A stretch of DNA of 64,000 bases from Bog-473 sp963838835 (GTDB lineage Bacteria; Actinomycetota; Acidimicrobiia; Acidimicrobiales; RAAP-2). Below the pieces are notes generated by a model. The model did not search any database. It worked only from the letters and a program-made list of their open reading frames with translations, and had not been told where the DNA came from. The stretch covers positions 62,001 to 126,000 of the forward strand of contig CAWITA010000026.1 in the NCBI GenBank assembly GCA_963838835.1. Direction: 5' to 3'. Positions 18,586 to 25,517 of this stretch are shown here, one piece after another; positions within the stretch are counted from its first letter, which is position 1, and every line of letters begins with the position of its first letter. The position numbers and the translations under genes were made by a program.

Positions 18586-19320
18586 GTGTCTGCCAAGCCC
18601 ACCGGAACGAGTCGCCAAGGGGCCCAGCAACACGTCGACGTAGGACGCCGGGTCTTCCTCGGTCTCGTGGGTCTGGGTGCTGCTGGGATCGTGTTCGGCG
18701 CCAAGGTGCAGAACGTCCTTAGCAGCGTGGTCGGTTCTGGACTGGGAGGTTTGCTGCCATTTGGGGACCACTTCCGCATTTACTCGATCTCCGAGACGTT
18801 CCCGGTCATCTCACGTTCTAAGTATCGACTTGAGGTCAGCGGACTCGTCGACTCGCCCCGGACATACACGATCGATGATCTCGAGTCGATGCCACGCACC
18901 GCGTTCGTGAAGGACTTCCACTGTGTCACCGGCTGGTCTGTTCCATCGGTTCATTGGGAAGGCGTGCGGCTCTCGGAGATCCTCGATGACGTAGGCGTGC
19001 AGCACGCGGCGGTCGCGCTGAGCTTCGAGTCCTACGACGGTGCCGACACCGAGAGCCTGACGCTCGATCAAGCGCGTCTGCCCGAGGTCATTGTGGCGTA
19101 CCGCATGCTCGGCGCCCCCGTGACCACCGAACACGGGGGCCCGGTGCGGCTCTACGTCGCTCCCATGTTCGGCTACAAGTCGCTCAAGTGGCTGTCCGCC
19201 ATCAAGGTCGTGGACAAGGTGGTTCCCGGGTTCTGGGAGAACAACGGCTATCCCCTCAACGGATGGATCGACGGGTCGACCGGAACGTCCGACCCGTCTC
19301 TGACCGGAGGGGCGGCGTGA
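18586..19320 (+). CDS. Tat-exported sulfite oxidase-fold molybdoenzyme (MsrP-like)
   Basis: Molybdopterin oxidoreductase of 244 residues. A twin-arginine leader is visible (GRRVFLGLVGLGAAG, Arg21-Arg22), pointing to export of the folded cofactor-loaded enzyme. The metal-ligand cysteine is Cys113 in KDFHCVTGWSV, and EHGGPVRLYVAPMFGYKSLKW and PGFWENNGYP are conserved. GTG start at 18586. It is followed with a four-base overlap by a cytochrome b561-like membrane protein, the arrangement of MsrPQ/YedYZ, which repairs oxidised periplasmic methionine. Whether this pair does the same is not shown. Confidence 0.92.
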   Translation: MSAKPTGTSRQGAQQHVDVGRRVFLGLVGLGAAGIVFGAKVQNVLSSVVGSGLGGLLPFGDHFRIYSISETFPVISRSKYRLEVSGLVDSPRTYTIDDLESMPRTAFVKDFHCVTGWSVPSVHWEGVRLSEILDDVGVQHAAVALSFESYDGADTESLTLDQARLPEVIVAYRMLGAPVTTEHGGPVRLYVAPMFGYKSLKWLSAIKVVDKVVPGFWENNGYPLNGWIDGSTGTSDPSLTGGAA

Positions 19321-19976
19321 CGCACGCCGTCGCAGCTCGTCCACGCGTCACGGAGCGGATCGTGCGGTTCGACCCGGTGCAACGTGCCGCGCACTGGGCC
19401 AATGCGTTGCTGTTCGGCATCCTGATGGTGACGGCGCTGCCGCTGTACTTCGGGTCGATTGCCGGTGTGGTCGGGCGCCGAGCCCTGGTGGAGGAGATCC
19501 ACCTGTGGGCGGGCATCGCGCTGCCGGTGCCGCTCCTCATCGCCCTCCTGGGCCCCTGGGGAGCCCGGTTCCGCCGTGACCTTCGCCGGATCAACGTCTG
19601 GACGAGGGACGAGGTGACCTGGCTGAAGGCCCTGGGGCGGAGGGCCCCCCAGGTCGTCGACAAGTTCAATCCCGGCCAGAAGCTCAACGCCATCTTCATT
19701 GGCGCTGCCATCGTGGTGATGCTCGCCACCGGCGTCATGCTCAAGTGGTTCCGGTTTTTCCCGGTCGATTGGCGCACCGGTGCCACGTTCGTCCATGACG
19801 TGTTCGCCTTCGCGATCTTCATCGTGGTCGCCGGCCACGTGCTCTTCGCCCTCGCCCACCCCGAATCGCTCGGCTCGATGATCAAAGGCTGGGTCACCAA
19901 GGCATGGGCGGCACGCCACGCGCCGGGCTGGTTGGCCGAAGAGGAGTCGAAGGCGGAGCCGGACACGGTGGCGTGA
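19317..19976 (+). CDS. Cytochrome b561-type membrane haem protein
   Basis: A 219-residue di-haem membrane subunit of the b561/formate-dehydrogenase-gamma type. It has four or five hydrophobic segments with histidines placed as haem ligands: AAHWANALLF, EEIHLWAGIALP, ATFVHDVFAFAIF and VAGHVLFALAHPE. The GTG start overlaps the stop of the Tat molybdoenzyme (GTGA), so the two are coupled. It most likely hands electrons from the quinone pool to that enzyme outside the membrane. Confidence 0.88.
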   Translation: MTHAVAARPRVTERIVRFDPVQRAAHWANALLFGILMVTALPLYFGSIAGVVGRRALVEEIHLWAGIALPVPLLIALLGPWGARFRRDLRRINVWTRDEVTWLKALGRRAPQVVDKFNPGQKLNAIFIGAAIVVMLATGVMLKWFRFFPVDWRTGATFVHDVFAFAIFIVVAGHVLFALAHPESLGSMIKGWVTKAWAARHAPGWLAEEESKAEPDTVA

Positions 19977-20042
19977 CGCGGAGTGACGTGGACGTTCTGT
20001 ACGGCCTCCGCGCCCGGCAGATCGCACTTGCTACCTTGTGGC

Positions 20043-20444
20043 GTGCCCCAATACCGGATCGGCCAAGCGGCGGAGTTGCTGGGTGTGAGCACCGACACCG
20101 TGCGGCGCTGGGTCGACGCGGGACGGGTGAAGGCGACGCAGGCGTCGGGGGGCAGGCGCTTCGTGGACGGGGCGGACCTTGCTCGGTTGGCCGTCGAACT
20201 CGCCGGTGAACAGGGCCGCGACAGACCCCGGGGGCAGTCGGCCCGCAATCGCTTCCGAGGGATCGTCACCCGCGTGACCAAGGACGGCGTGGCGGCCCAA
20301 GTGGAGGTGCAGTCGGGCCCCCACCGCTTTGTGGCGTTGATCACCCGAGAGGCGGCCGACGAGCTGGAACTGGAGCCAGGAATGATCGCCGACGCCGTGG
20401 TCAAGGCAACGAATGTAGGGATCGAAGTAACGGCGGAAGCTTGA
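20043..20444 (+). CDS. HTH (MerR/excisionase-type) protein with a TOBE molybdate-binding domain
   Basis: Residues 1-50 form a DNA-binding helix-turn-helix (YRIGQAAELLGVSTDTVRRW, then DAGRVKATQASGGRRFVDGA). After a basic linker, residues 68-131 are one TOBE/Mop domain (SARNRFRGIVTRVTKDGVAA, then VKATNVGIEV), the fold that binds molybdate oligomerically. It resembles a one-Mop version of ModE. The GTG start at 20043 is chosen because the HTH begins there. Lying at the end of the molybdenum island, it could be its oxyanion-responsive regulator, though binding sites are not seen. Confidence 0.88.
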   Translation: MPQYRIGQAAELLGVSTDTVRRWVDAGRVKATQASGGRRFVDGADLARLAVELAGEQGRDRPRGQSARNRFRGIVTRVTKDGVAAQVEVQSGPHRFVALITREAADELELEPGMIADAVVKATNVGIEVTAEA

Positions 20445-20655
20445 TCGAACTGCAACGTGTGGATGGCCGGTAGCTGATGCTGCCAGTGGCTATCAGCACG
20501 AGGAAATGAACACCTCTGTGTTCGACCCAAGTCCTCGGAGTCCCGACTGGAGGGCGTCAACTACCCAGATGGCTAGCCAGTGGGGGATATGATGCAACGC
20601 CCATCGGACGTAAATTTGAGCGCAAGCTAAGCGTAGTTATCTCGAGGAGCGAAAC

Positions 20656-20865
20656 GTGGACGACCCCAAGATGGAGATGGACGACCCGAAGATAGAGATG
20701 GAAGATCCGAAAATGGGCATGGGCGAGGACCCGAAGATGATGGGTGACCCCAAGATGGGCATGGGCGAGGACCCGAAAATGGGCATGGACGACGAGAACG
20801 AGATGGAGACCGAAGATCCGAAAATGATGGCCGAGGACCCCAAGATGGGCACGGGCGACAACTAG
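20656..20865 (+). CDS. Methionine-rich DPKM-repeat small protein, function unknown
   Basis: A 69-residue protein built almost wholly from the unit (E/D)DPKM plus GM or M. DPK occurs eight times, methionine 16 times, and the rest is mostly Asp, Glu and Gly. There is no Cys, His or aromatic residue and no membrane segment. The GTG start has a well-spaced AGGAG (20645-20649) and the frame ends cleanly. The DNA repeats a 24-base unit imperfectly. Such Met-rich acidic chains can bind Cu(I) or other soft metals, but that is inference. It sits between the HTH-TOBE gene and a torn molybdoenzyme gene. I recognise no family. Confidence 0.6.
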   Translation: MDDPKMEMDDPKIEMEDPKMGMGEDPKMMGDPKMGMGEDPKMGMDDENEMETEDPKMMAEDPKMGTGDN

Positions 20866-21096
20866 GTGACTTGGCGCCGCTGCGGCAGCCGACATCGTCA
20901 CTGCCTCGGTGTAAGGCGACTGTGTCCGTCATAACCAGAGGCTTCGTCGGTAGTCCACACGAAGCACGAAGTTCACGCCTGCCGCCCGGCCAACATGAAA
21001 GCACCGCCTGGCCAGTGCTTGCCGCAGAGCCAACCCCTCGCCTGGATATCGCTTCGTGGACTTTCAGGATTGAAGGGTTGGTTGAAAATCCGGTTA

Positions 21097-22372
21097 GGGT
21101 CCACCATAGGTTAACTCGCGAGAGAGTAGGCTCTCCGTGTGGAGTTGTCGCCTGAAGAACTGAGCGGGTTCTTCGACACGGTGCTGCCGCACTTGAACGA
21201 GCTACAGACCCGCGTGGTGGCGGGTGCCATGGCGGAGGCGTTGGGTCGTGGGGGCCAAGCCCGCGTCGTCGAGGCATCGGGGATGAGTTCTTCGACGGTC
21301 TACAAGTCGGTCGCACAGGTGCGTGCTGGCGTCGAGCCGTCGGATCGCCAACGCGCGGTGGGCGGAGGGGACAAGCCGGCCATCGACAAGCAGCCCGGCC
21401 TGCTCGAAGCACTCGATGAACTGGTCCATCCCTCCACGCGCGGCACGCCGATGTCGGCGCTGCGCTGGACGCTCAAGTCGACCTATGAGCTGGCCCAAGA
21501 CCTCCAGGCCCAGGGGTTCCGGACCTCGGCGGAGCTGGTGCGCAGGTTGTTGCACCAGATGGGATACAGCCTCCAGGCGCCGGCCAAGCAGAACGAGGGC
21601 ACTGCACACCCCGACCGTGACGCCCAGTTCGCCTACATCAACAAGCTGGTGACGGCTCGGCTCAAGCTCGGTGAGCCGGTCATCAGCGTCGACACCAAGA
21701 AAAAGGAGCTGATCGGCAACTACGCCAACGGGGGCAGCGAATGGCAACCCGCAGGCGAGCCGAGCCGGGTCAACGTGCACGACTTCGCCGATCGGACCCT
21801 CGCTGAGTTCGCCAAGGCCATCCCCTATGGGGTCTACGACGTCGGCAACGACGAGGGCTGGGTCTCGGTCGGCGACACGGCAGATACCGCCGAGTTCGCC
21901 GTCGAATCGATCCGGCGCTGGTGGAACCAGATGGGCCGGGAGCGCTTTCCCGAGGCCTCCACCTTGCTCATCACCGCCGATGCCGGCGGGTCCAACGGCC
22001 CGAGAGTACGGGCCTTTAAGTACCACTTGGCGAAGCTCTCCGCCGAGACGGGCCTCTCCATCTCGGTCTGTCACTATCCGCCCGGCACCTCGAAGTGGAA
22101 CAAGATCGAGCACCGTCTCTTCAGCTTCATCTCCATCAACTGGAGGGGCCGGTCGCTCAGCGACATCCGCACCATCGTCGAGCTCATTGCCGCCACCAAG
22201 ACCAAGACCGGTCTCACCGTCCAGTGCGACTACGACCCCAACTGGTACCCCACCGGGGTCAAGATCAGCGACGATGACTACGCCGCCATTCCGCTACGAC
22301 CCCACGACTGGCACGGCGAGTGGAACTACAGCATCGCTACGTGAATCGCGCGACCTATTCCGCGGCGGGCCC
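21097..22372 (+). mobile_element. ISAzo13-family insertion sequence, 1276 bp, TTA target duplication
   Basis: Ends are placed by the interrupted gene: TTA at 21094-21096 is repeated at 22373-22375. The element starts GGGTCCACCATAGG and its other end, read inward, starts GGGCCCGCCGCGG; both ends then share an ATAGGT and a CGCGA block, giving imperfect terminal inverted repeats. One transposase gene fills the element. The transposase frame is open, so it may still be active. Confidence 0.85.
21139..22344 (+). CDS. ISAzo13-family transposase
   Basis: A 401-residue DDE transposase with an N-terminal helix-turn-helix region (about 35-60, GGQARVVEASGMSSSTVYKS). Catalytic positions are visible as Asp in VISVDTKKKEL, Asp in LLITADAGGSNG and Glu in WNKIEHRLFSF, each in the family's typical wording. 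Also typical are HPDRDAQFAYIN and AIPYGVYDVGNDEGWVSVG. It starts at the GTG at 21139, near the left end of the element, and the length is normal, so the gene looks intact. Confidence 0.92.
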   Translation: MELSPEELSGFFDTVLPHLNELQTRVVAGAMAEALGRGGQARVVEASGMSSSTVYKSVAQVRAGVEPSDRQRAVGGGDKPAIDKQPGLLEALDELVHPSTRGTPMSALRWTLKSTYELAQDLQAQGFRTSAELVRRLLHQMGYSLQAPAKQNEGTAHPDRDAQFAYINKLVTARLKLGEPVISVDTKKKELIGNYANGGSEWQPAGEPSRVNVHDFADRTLAEFAKAIPYGVYDVGNDEGWVSVGDTADTAEFAVESIRRWWNQMGRERFPEASTLLITADAGGSNGPRVRAFKYHLAKLSAETGLSISVCHYPPGTSKWNKIEHRLFSFISINWRGRSLSDIRTIVELIAATKTKTGLTVQCDYDPNWYPTGVKISDDDYAAIPLRPHDWHGEWNYSIAT

Positions 22373-22460
22373 TTACTTGGAATTGGCAGCAGATCCACGA
22401 GCTCAACGAGGCGGTTTGACCATCCCCCCGTTGGCCGGACACCTCGAATAGGAGATAGTC

Positions 22461-22787
22461 ATGCCAACGGTGACCGAGAAGAACCCTGCTGCTGAGCCAG
22501 CTCGGCGAAAGGGCAGATACCCAAAGGAGTTCCGCAGAGACGCGGCGGCCCTGGTGATCGACCAGCACCGCACGGTGGCGGACGTGGCCCGGGAGCTCGG
22601 CCTGGTCGAGCAGACGCTCGGCAACTGGGTGCGCCAAGAACGGGTCGACCGGGGCGAGCGCGAGGGGCTCACCAGCGAGGAGCGCGAGGAGATGGCCAGG
22701 CTGCGCCGGGAGGTGAAGCGCCTGACCACCGAGCGCGACCTGCTCAAACGAAGTGTGGCCTTCTGGGTGAAGGAGTTGGACCGGTGA
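22461..22787 (+). CDS. IS3-family transposase OrfA (helix-turn-helix)
   Basis: DNA-binding half of an IS3-type transposase, 108 residues. It has RRKGRYPKEFRRDAAALVID, then TVADVARELGLVEQTLGNWV (helix-turn-helix), and a C-terminal coiled coil rich in Arg and Glu (EREEMARLRREVKRLTTERD) ending in KRSVAFWVKE. It overlaps orfB by four bases (GTGA) with orfB opening on its own GTG, rather than showing the slippery-site layout of many IS3 elements. Looks intact. Confidence 0.9.
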   Translation: MPTVTEKNPAAEPARRKGRYPKEFRRDAAALVIDQHRTVADVARELGLVEQTLGNWVRQERVDRGEREGLTSEEREEMARLRREVKRLTTERDLLKRSVAFWVKELDR

Positions 22788-23677
22788 GCCGCTACCGCCA
22801 CGTCTCCGCCATGAAGGCCGAAGGGTTTCCCGTCCAAGCGGCCTGCGAGGCGGCCGAGGTCTCCACCTCGGCCTACTACGGCTGGCTGGAGCGCTCCCAG
22901 GCGCCGACAGCCGCCGAGTGGGACGAGGCCATCGTCGTGAACGAGATGTACGACATCCACCATCACCACGACGACACCTACGGCAGCCCCCGGATGACCG
23001 ATGAGCTGAAGCGACGGGGATACGACGTCAACCACAAGCGGGTCGAGCGCCTGCAGGCCGAGAACGGCATCTACGCCAAAGACGGCCGGCGCACAAAGGT
23101 CCGCACCACCATCCCCGACGTCACCGCCCCGCCGCTTCCCGACCTGGTCCAGCGCGATTTCGCCCCGGGCGAACCGGCCAAGCGCACCTGTGGGGACATC
23201 ACCTACATCCCCACCGGCGAGGGCTGGCTGTACATGGCCGACGTCCTCGACATCGGCAGCCGGCGGATCATCGGCTACGCGTTGTGCGACCACATGCGCA
23301 GCGAGCTCGTCGGTCAAGCCCTCGACATGGCTGTCACCACCCGGGGCGAAGACGTCGCCGGCATGGTGTTCCACCACGACCGCGGAGCGCAGTACATGGG
23401 TCGAGACTTCCGGGCCCTGTGCCTCAAGCACAAGGTCTCCCAGTCCGTCGGCCGCATCGGCTCGAGTCAGGACAACGCCGTCGCCGAGAGCTTCTGGGCC
23501 AGCCTCAAGCGGGAGCTCGTCTCCCGCTACCGTTTCGCCACCCGGGCCGAGGCTCGACGGGCGATCATCGCTTGGGTCAACCACTACAACGCCGTGCGTC
23601 TGCACTCGACGCTCGGCAATGTCCCGCCGCTCGAGTGGGAACTACGTTACGCACACCGCGACCTGCTGGCCGCATAG
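22784..23677 (+). CDS. IS3-family transposase OrfB (integrase core)
   Basis: Catalytic half, 297 residues. The first 90 residues hold the HTH_21 region (MYDIHHHHDDTYGSPRMTDE). The rve core shows Asp in RTCGDITYIPTGEGW, Asp in VFHHDRGAQYMG and Glu in DNAVAESFWASLKREL, a complete DDE set. The end WVNHYNAVRLHSTLGNVPP is typical. Translation is coupled to orfA. Nothing suggests inactivation. Confidence 0.92.
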   Translation: MSRYRHVSAMKAEGFPVQAACEAAEVSTSAYYGWLERSQAPTAAEWDEAIVVNEMYDIHHHHDDTYGSPRMTDELKRRGYDVNHKRVERLQAENGIYAKDGRRTKVRTTIPDVTAPPLPDLVQRDFAPGEPAKRTCGDITYIPTGEGWLYMADVLDIGSRRIIGYALCDHMRSELVGQALDMAVTTRGEDVAGMVFHHDRGAQYMGRDFRALCLKHKVSQSVGRIGSSQDNAVAESFWASLKRELVSRYRFATRAEARRAIIAWVNHYNAVRLHSTLGNVPPLEWELRYAHRDLLAA

Positions 23678-23941
23678 CCATGTGTCCGGCTGACGGGGGA
23701 AAGGCCAGTTTTCGTCGGAGACATCCACTGTGTGACGACATGATCGCGTTTAGGCATGACGTTCAACGGTTTTTCGGTGGACACCCTGATGGCGATTGCT
23801 AAACCGATGGAGTCGGCGAGCCACGTGGTCACTTTTTCGCATACGGGCTACACAACGAACCTCCCGATTGCGGACGTACTGGATGGAAAGGCCCTCGTTG
23901 TTTGGGATGTCGATGGTGAACCTCTGCCGAGAGAGCACGGT

Positions 23942-25329
23942 GGTGAAGGGCACCAAAATGTCGATCGGGCTGCTGAACTGGCCATTCGCAGCGACCTCGG
24001 GCATCATCCACCATGGCCCTCTCCCTCATCTACCTCGGGCTGTGTCGTGTCCTCGGCCTTGTGGCGTCGTGGCGGCGAAGCGGGTTCGGACAAGGACGTC
24101 GAGATCGTCGTGCTCCGCCACCAGGTGCGTGTTCTTGAACGTCAACTCCATGGTCGGGTGCGGTACCTGCCCTCAGATCGAGCGATCCTTGCTGCGCTGA
24201 GCCGATTGCTCCCTCGGGCACGTTGGCGGTGCTTCCTCGTTACCCCCGACACCCTTTTGCGGTGGCACCGAGAGCTCGCAAAGCGGAAATGGCGACGATG
24301 GCGAGCACAACGAGGTCCGGGCCGGCCGTCGATGACCGATGAGCTCGTCGAACTCATCATTCGTCTCGGCAGGGAGAACCGAAGCTGGGGATGCGTCCGA
24401 ATCCAAGGAGAACTGCGAAAGCTCGGGATCCGGGTCTCGGCCAGTTCGATCCGGAGGGTGTTGCGCCGACATGGTCTCGGTCCCGGGCCGCGGAGCGGAC
24501 CTACCTGGTCGGAATTCCTGCGTGCCCAAGCCCACAGCGTGCTCGCCATGGACTTCTTCACCGTGGACACCGTGTCATTCACACAGCTCTACGCCCTCTT
24601 CGTGATCGAACTGTCAACTCGAGAAGTGCACATCCTCGGTGTCACCGATCACCCGACCGGTGTCTTCGTCACTCAGGTAGCCCGCAACCTGATCGGTGAC
24701 CTGGCAGACCGTTCCAGATCCATCAAGTTCCTCATCCGGGATCGCGACGCAAAGTTCACGGCCAGCTTCGACGAGGTCTTTGCTTCTGAGGGCATTCGGG
24801 TGATCAAGACACCGGTCCGTTCTCCTCGGGCGAACGCCTACGCAGAACGATGGGTGAGGACCGTTCGGACCGAATGCCTCGACTGGGTGCTCATCCTCGG
24901 TCGCCGTCACCTGGAGGGGATTCTTCGCCAATACGTCACCCACTACAACCAACAGCGCCCGCACCGAGGCATCGATCTTGAAGCGCCGGTGGCCAGCTGC
25001 GGGATCGCCGCCACTCCCCCATCGCTCCGCGTCCGTCGTCACGACGTGCTGGGCGGTCTCATCCACGAGTACTCCTCGGTGGCCGCGTAGACACACCGGC
25101 GTCGGGGGATTCGTCGGTTCTCGTCTTGGTGAAATGCAATCGGGCACCTCGAATGGTGAGCATGAATCCGAGGTATCGCCTGCGCTCGGCTAGGTGTGGG
25201 GGGCGATGATTCGATCCCGATGCATGCGTATCTACATCTCGGGCTCAGCCGGTGAATCACGATGCTTGGCGGCGAGAGGACCTCCGAGCCGGAATCGAGC
25301 GACACGATCGGCATTTTGGTGCCCTTCAC
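23942..25329 (+). mobile_element. Integrase-core insertion sequence with 26-bp inverted repeats
   Basis: Left end 23942-23967 begins GGTGAAGGGCACCAAAATG; right end 25304-25329 read inward begins with the same 19 bases. The two 26-mers differ at one position. The element sits inside the third piece of the torn molybdoenzyme gene, straight after its EHGG codons. No target duplication is obvious and the host's C-terminal part does not reappear, so a deletion may have followed. A 5' relic of the same element lies at 55721, with a diverged left end. Confidence 0.8.
24047..25090 (+). CDS. Integrase-core (rve) transposase, N-terminus in a shifted frame
   Basis: A DDE transposase of the HTH-plus-rve type. 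Recognisable parts: DVEIVVLRHQVRVLERQL, AILAALSRLLPR, LVTPDTLLRWHRELAKRKW, then the core with Asp in LAMDFFTVDTVS, Asp in FLIRDRDAKFTASFDE and Glu in NAYAERWVRTVR. The family N-terminus MALSLIYLGLCRVLGLVAS is also here, from the ATG at 24013, but one frame away; dropping one T in the GGGTTCGG near 24083 joins them. In the continuous frame the first start is the GTG at 24047. Frameshifted, wrongly read, or made by ribosomal slippage. Confidence 0.8.
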   Translation: MSSALWRRGGEAGSDKDVEIVVLRHQVRVLERQLHGRVRYLPSDRAILAALSRLLPRARWRCFLVTPDTLLRWHRELAKRKWRRWRAQRGPGRPSMTDELVELIIRLGRENRSWGCVRIQGELRKLGIRVSASSIRRVLRRHGLGPGPRSGPTWSEFLRAQAHSVLAMDFFTVDTVSFTQLYALFVIELSTREVHILGVTDHPTGVFVTQVARNLIGDLADRSRSIKFLIRDRDAKFTASFDEVFASEGIRVIKTPVRSPRANAYAERWVRTVRTECLDWVLILGRRHLEGILRQYVTHYNQQRPHRGIDLEAPVASCGIAATPPSLRVRRHDVLGGLIHEYSSVAA

Positions 25330-25394
25330 CCCGATGGCACGTCCTTCTGTTCCAGCGGGAGACGGGCCATAGAGTCCACGGCTCGCACGGTGAG

Positions 25395-25448
25395 GTGACG
25401 GTGACGGTGACGGTGACGGTGACGGTGACGGTGACGGTGACGGTGACG
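25395..25448 (+). repeat. Hexanucleotide tandem repeat, nine copies of GTGACG
   Basis: Nine perfect head-to-tail GTGACG units just past the right end of the third insertion sequence, in a gap before the stop of the serine hydrolase gene on the other strand. As coding DNA it would read Val-Thr repeats. Perfect copies suggest slippage and recent change in copy number. Confidence 0.95.
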
Positions 25449-25517
25449 GACATTGGTCATGGGCCCGGCCCAATCGCGGTGTCCCTGTACTCGAACGTGA
25501 ACGGATCCTCCGTTTGT

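Larger units (their letters stand above)
22417..23707 (+). mobile_element. IS3-family insertion sequence, 1291 bp, GTT target duplication
   Basis: Bounded by GTT at 22414-22416 and 23708-23710, which rejoin the host frame exactly. Terminal inverted repeats are imperfect: the left starts TGACCATCCCCCCGTTGG, the right read inward starts TGGCCTTTCCCCCGTCAG, and both run on to CCGGACAC. The element begins TG and ends CA as IS3 members do. It carries orfA and orfB on the plus strand. Confidence 0.88.
20922..23944 (+). pseudogene. Sulfite oxidase-like molybdoenzyme gene split by insertion sequences
   Basis: Paralogue of the gene at 14560, in three pieces. Piece 1 (20922-21096) reads ITRGFVGSPHEARSSRLPPG to IEGLVENPV. 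Piece 2 (22373-22416) reads TWNWQQIHELNEAV. Piece 3 (23708-23944) reads FVGDIHCVTT through GYTTNLPIADV to PLPREHGG. Removing both inner elements with one TTA and one GTT copy joins the pieces in frame: NPV-TWNWQQ, then NEAV-FVGDIHC. Two further lesions exist: the Trp after HCVTT is a TGA (23741-23743), and a third element ends the gene, with no C-terminal part found beyond it. Start is the GTG at 20922. Confidence 0.85.

Noticed and set aside
20557..20901. Long His-rich or Ser-rich minus-strand frames opposite the DPKM gene
   Set aside because: They are shadows of the repeated plus-strand codons; only the plus frame has a ribosome site and clean ends.
25395..25448. CRISPR array
   Set aside because: The unit is six bases with no spacers; it is a simple tandem repeat.
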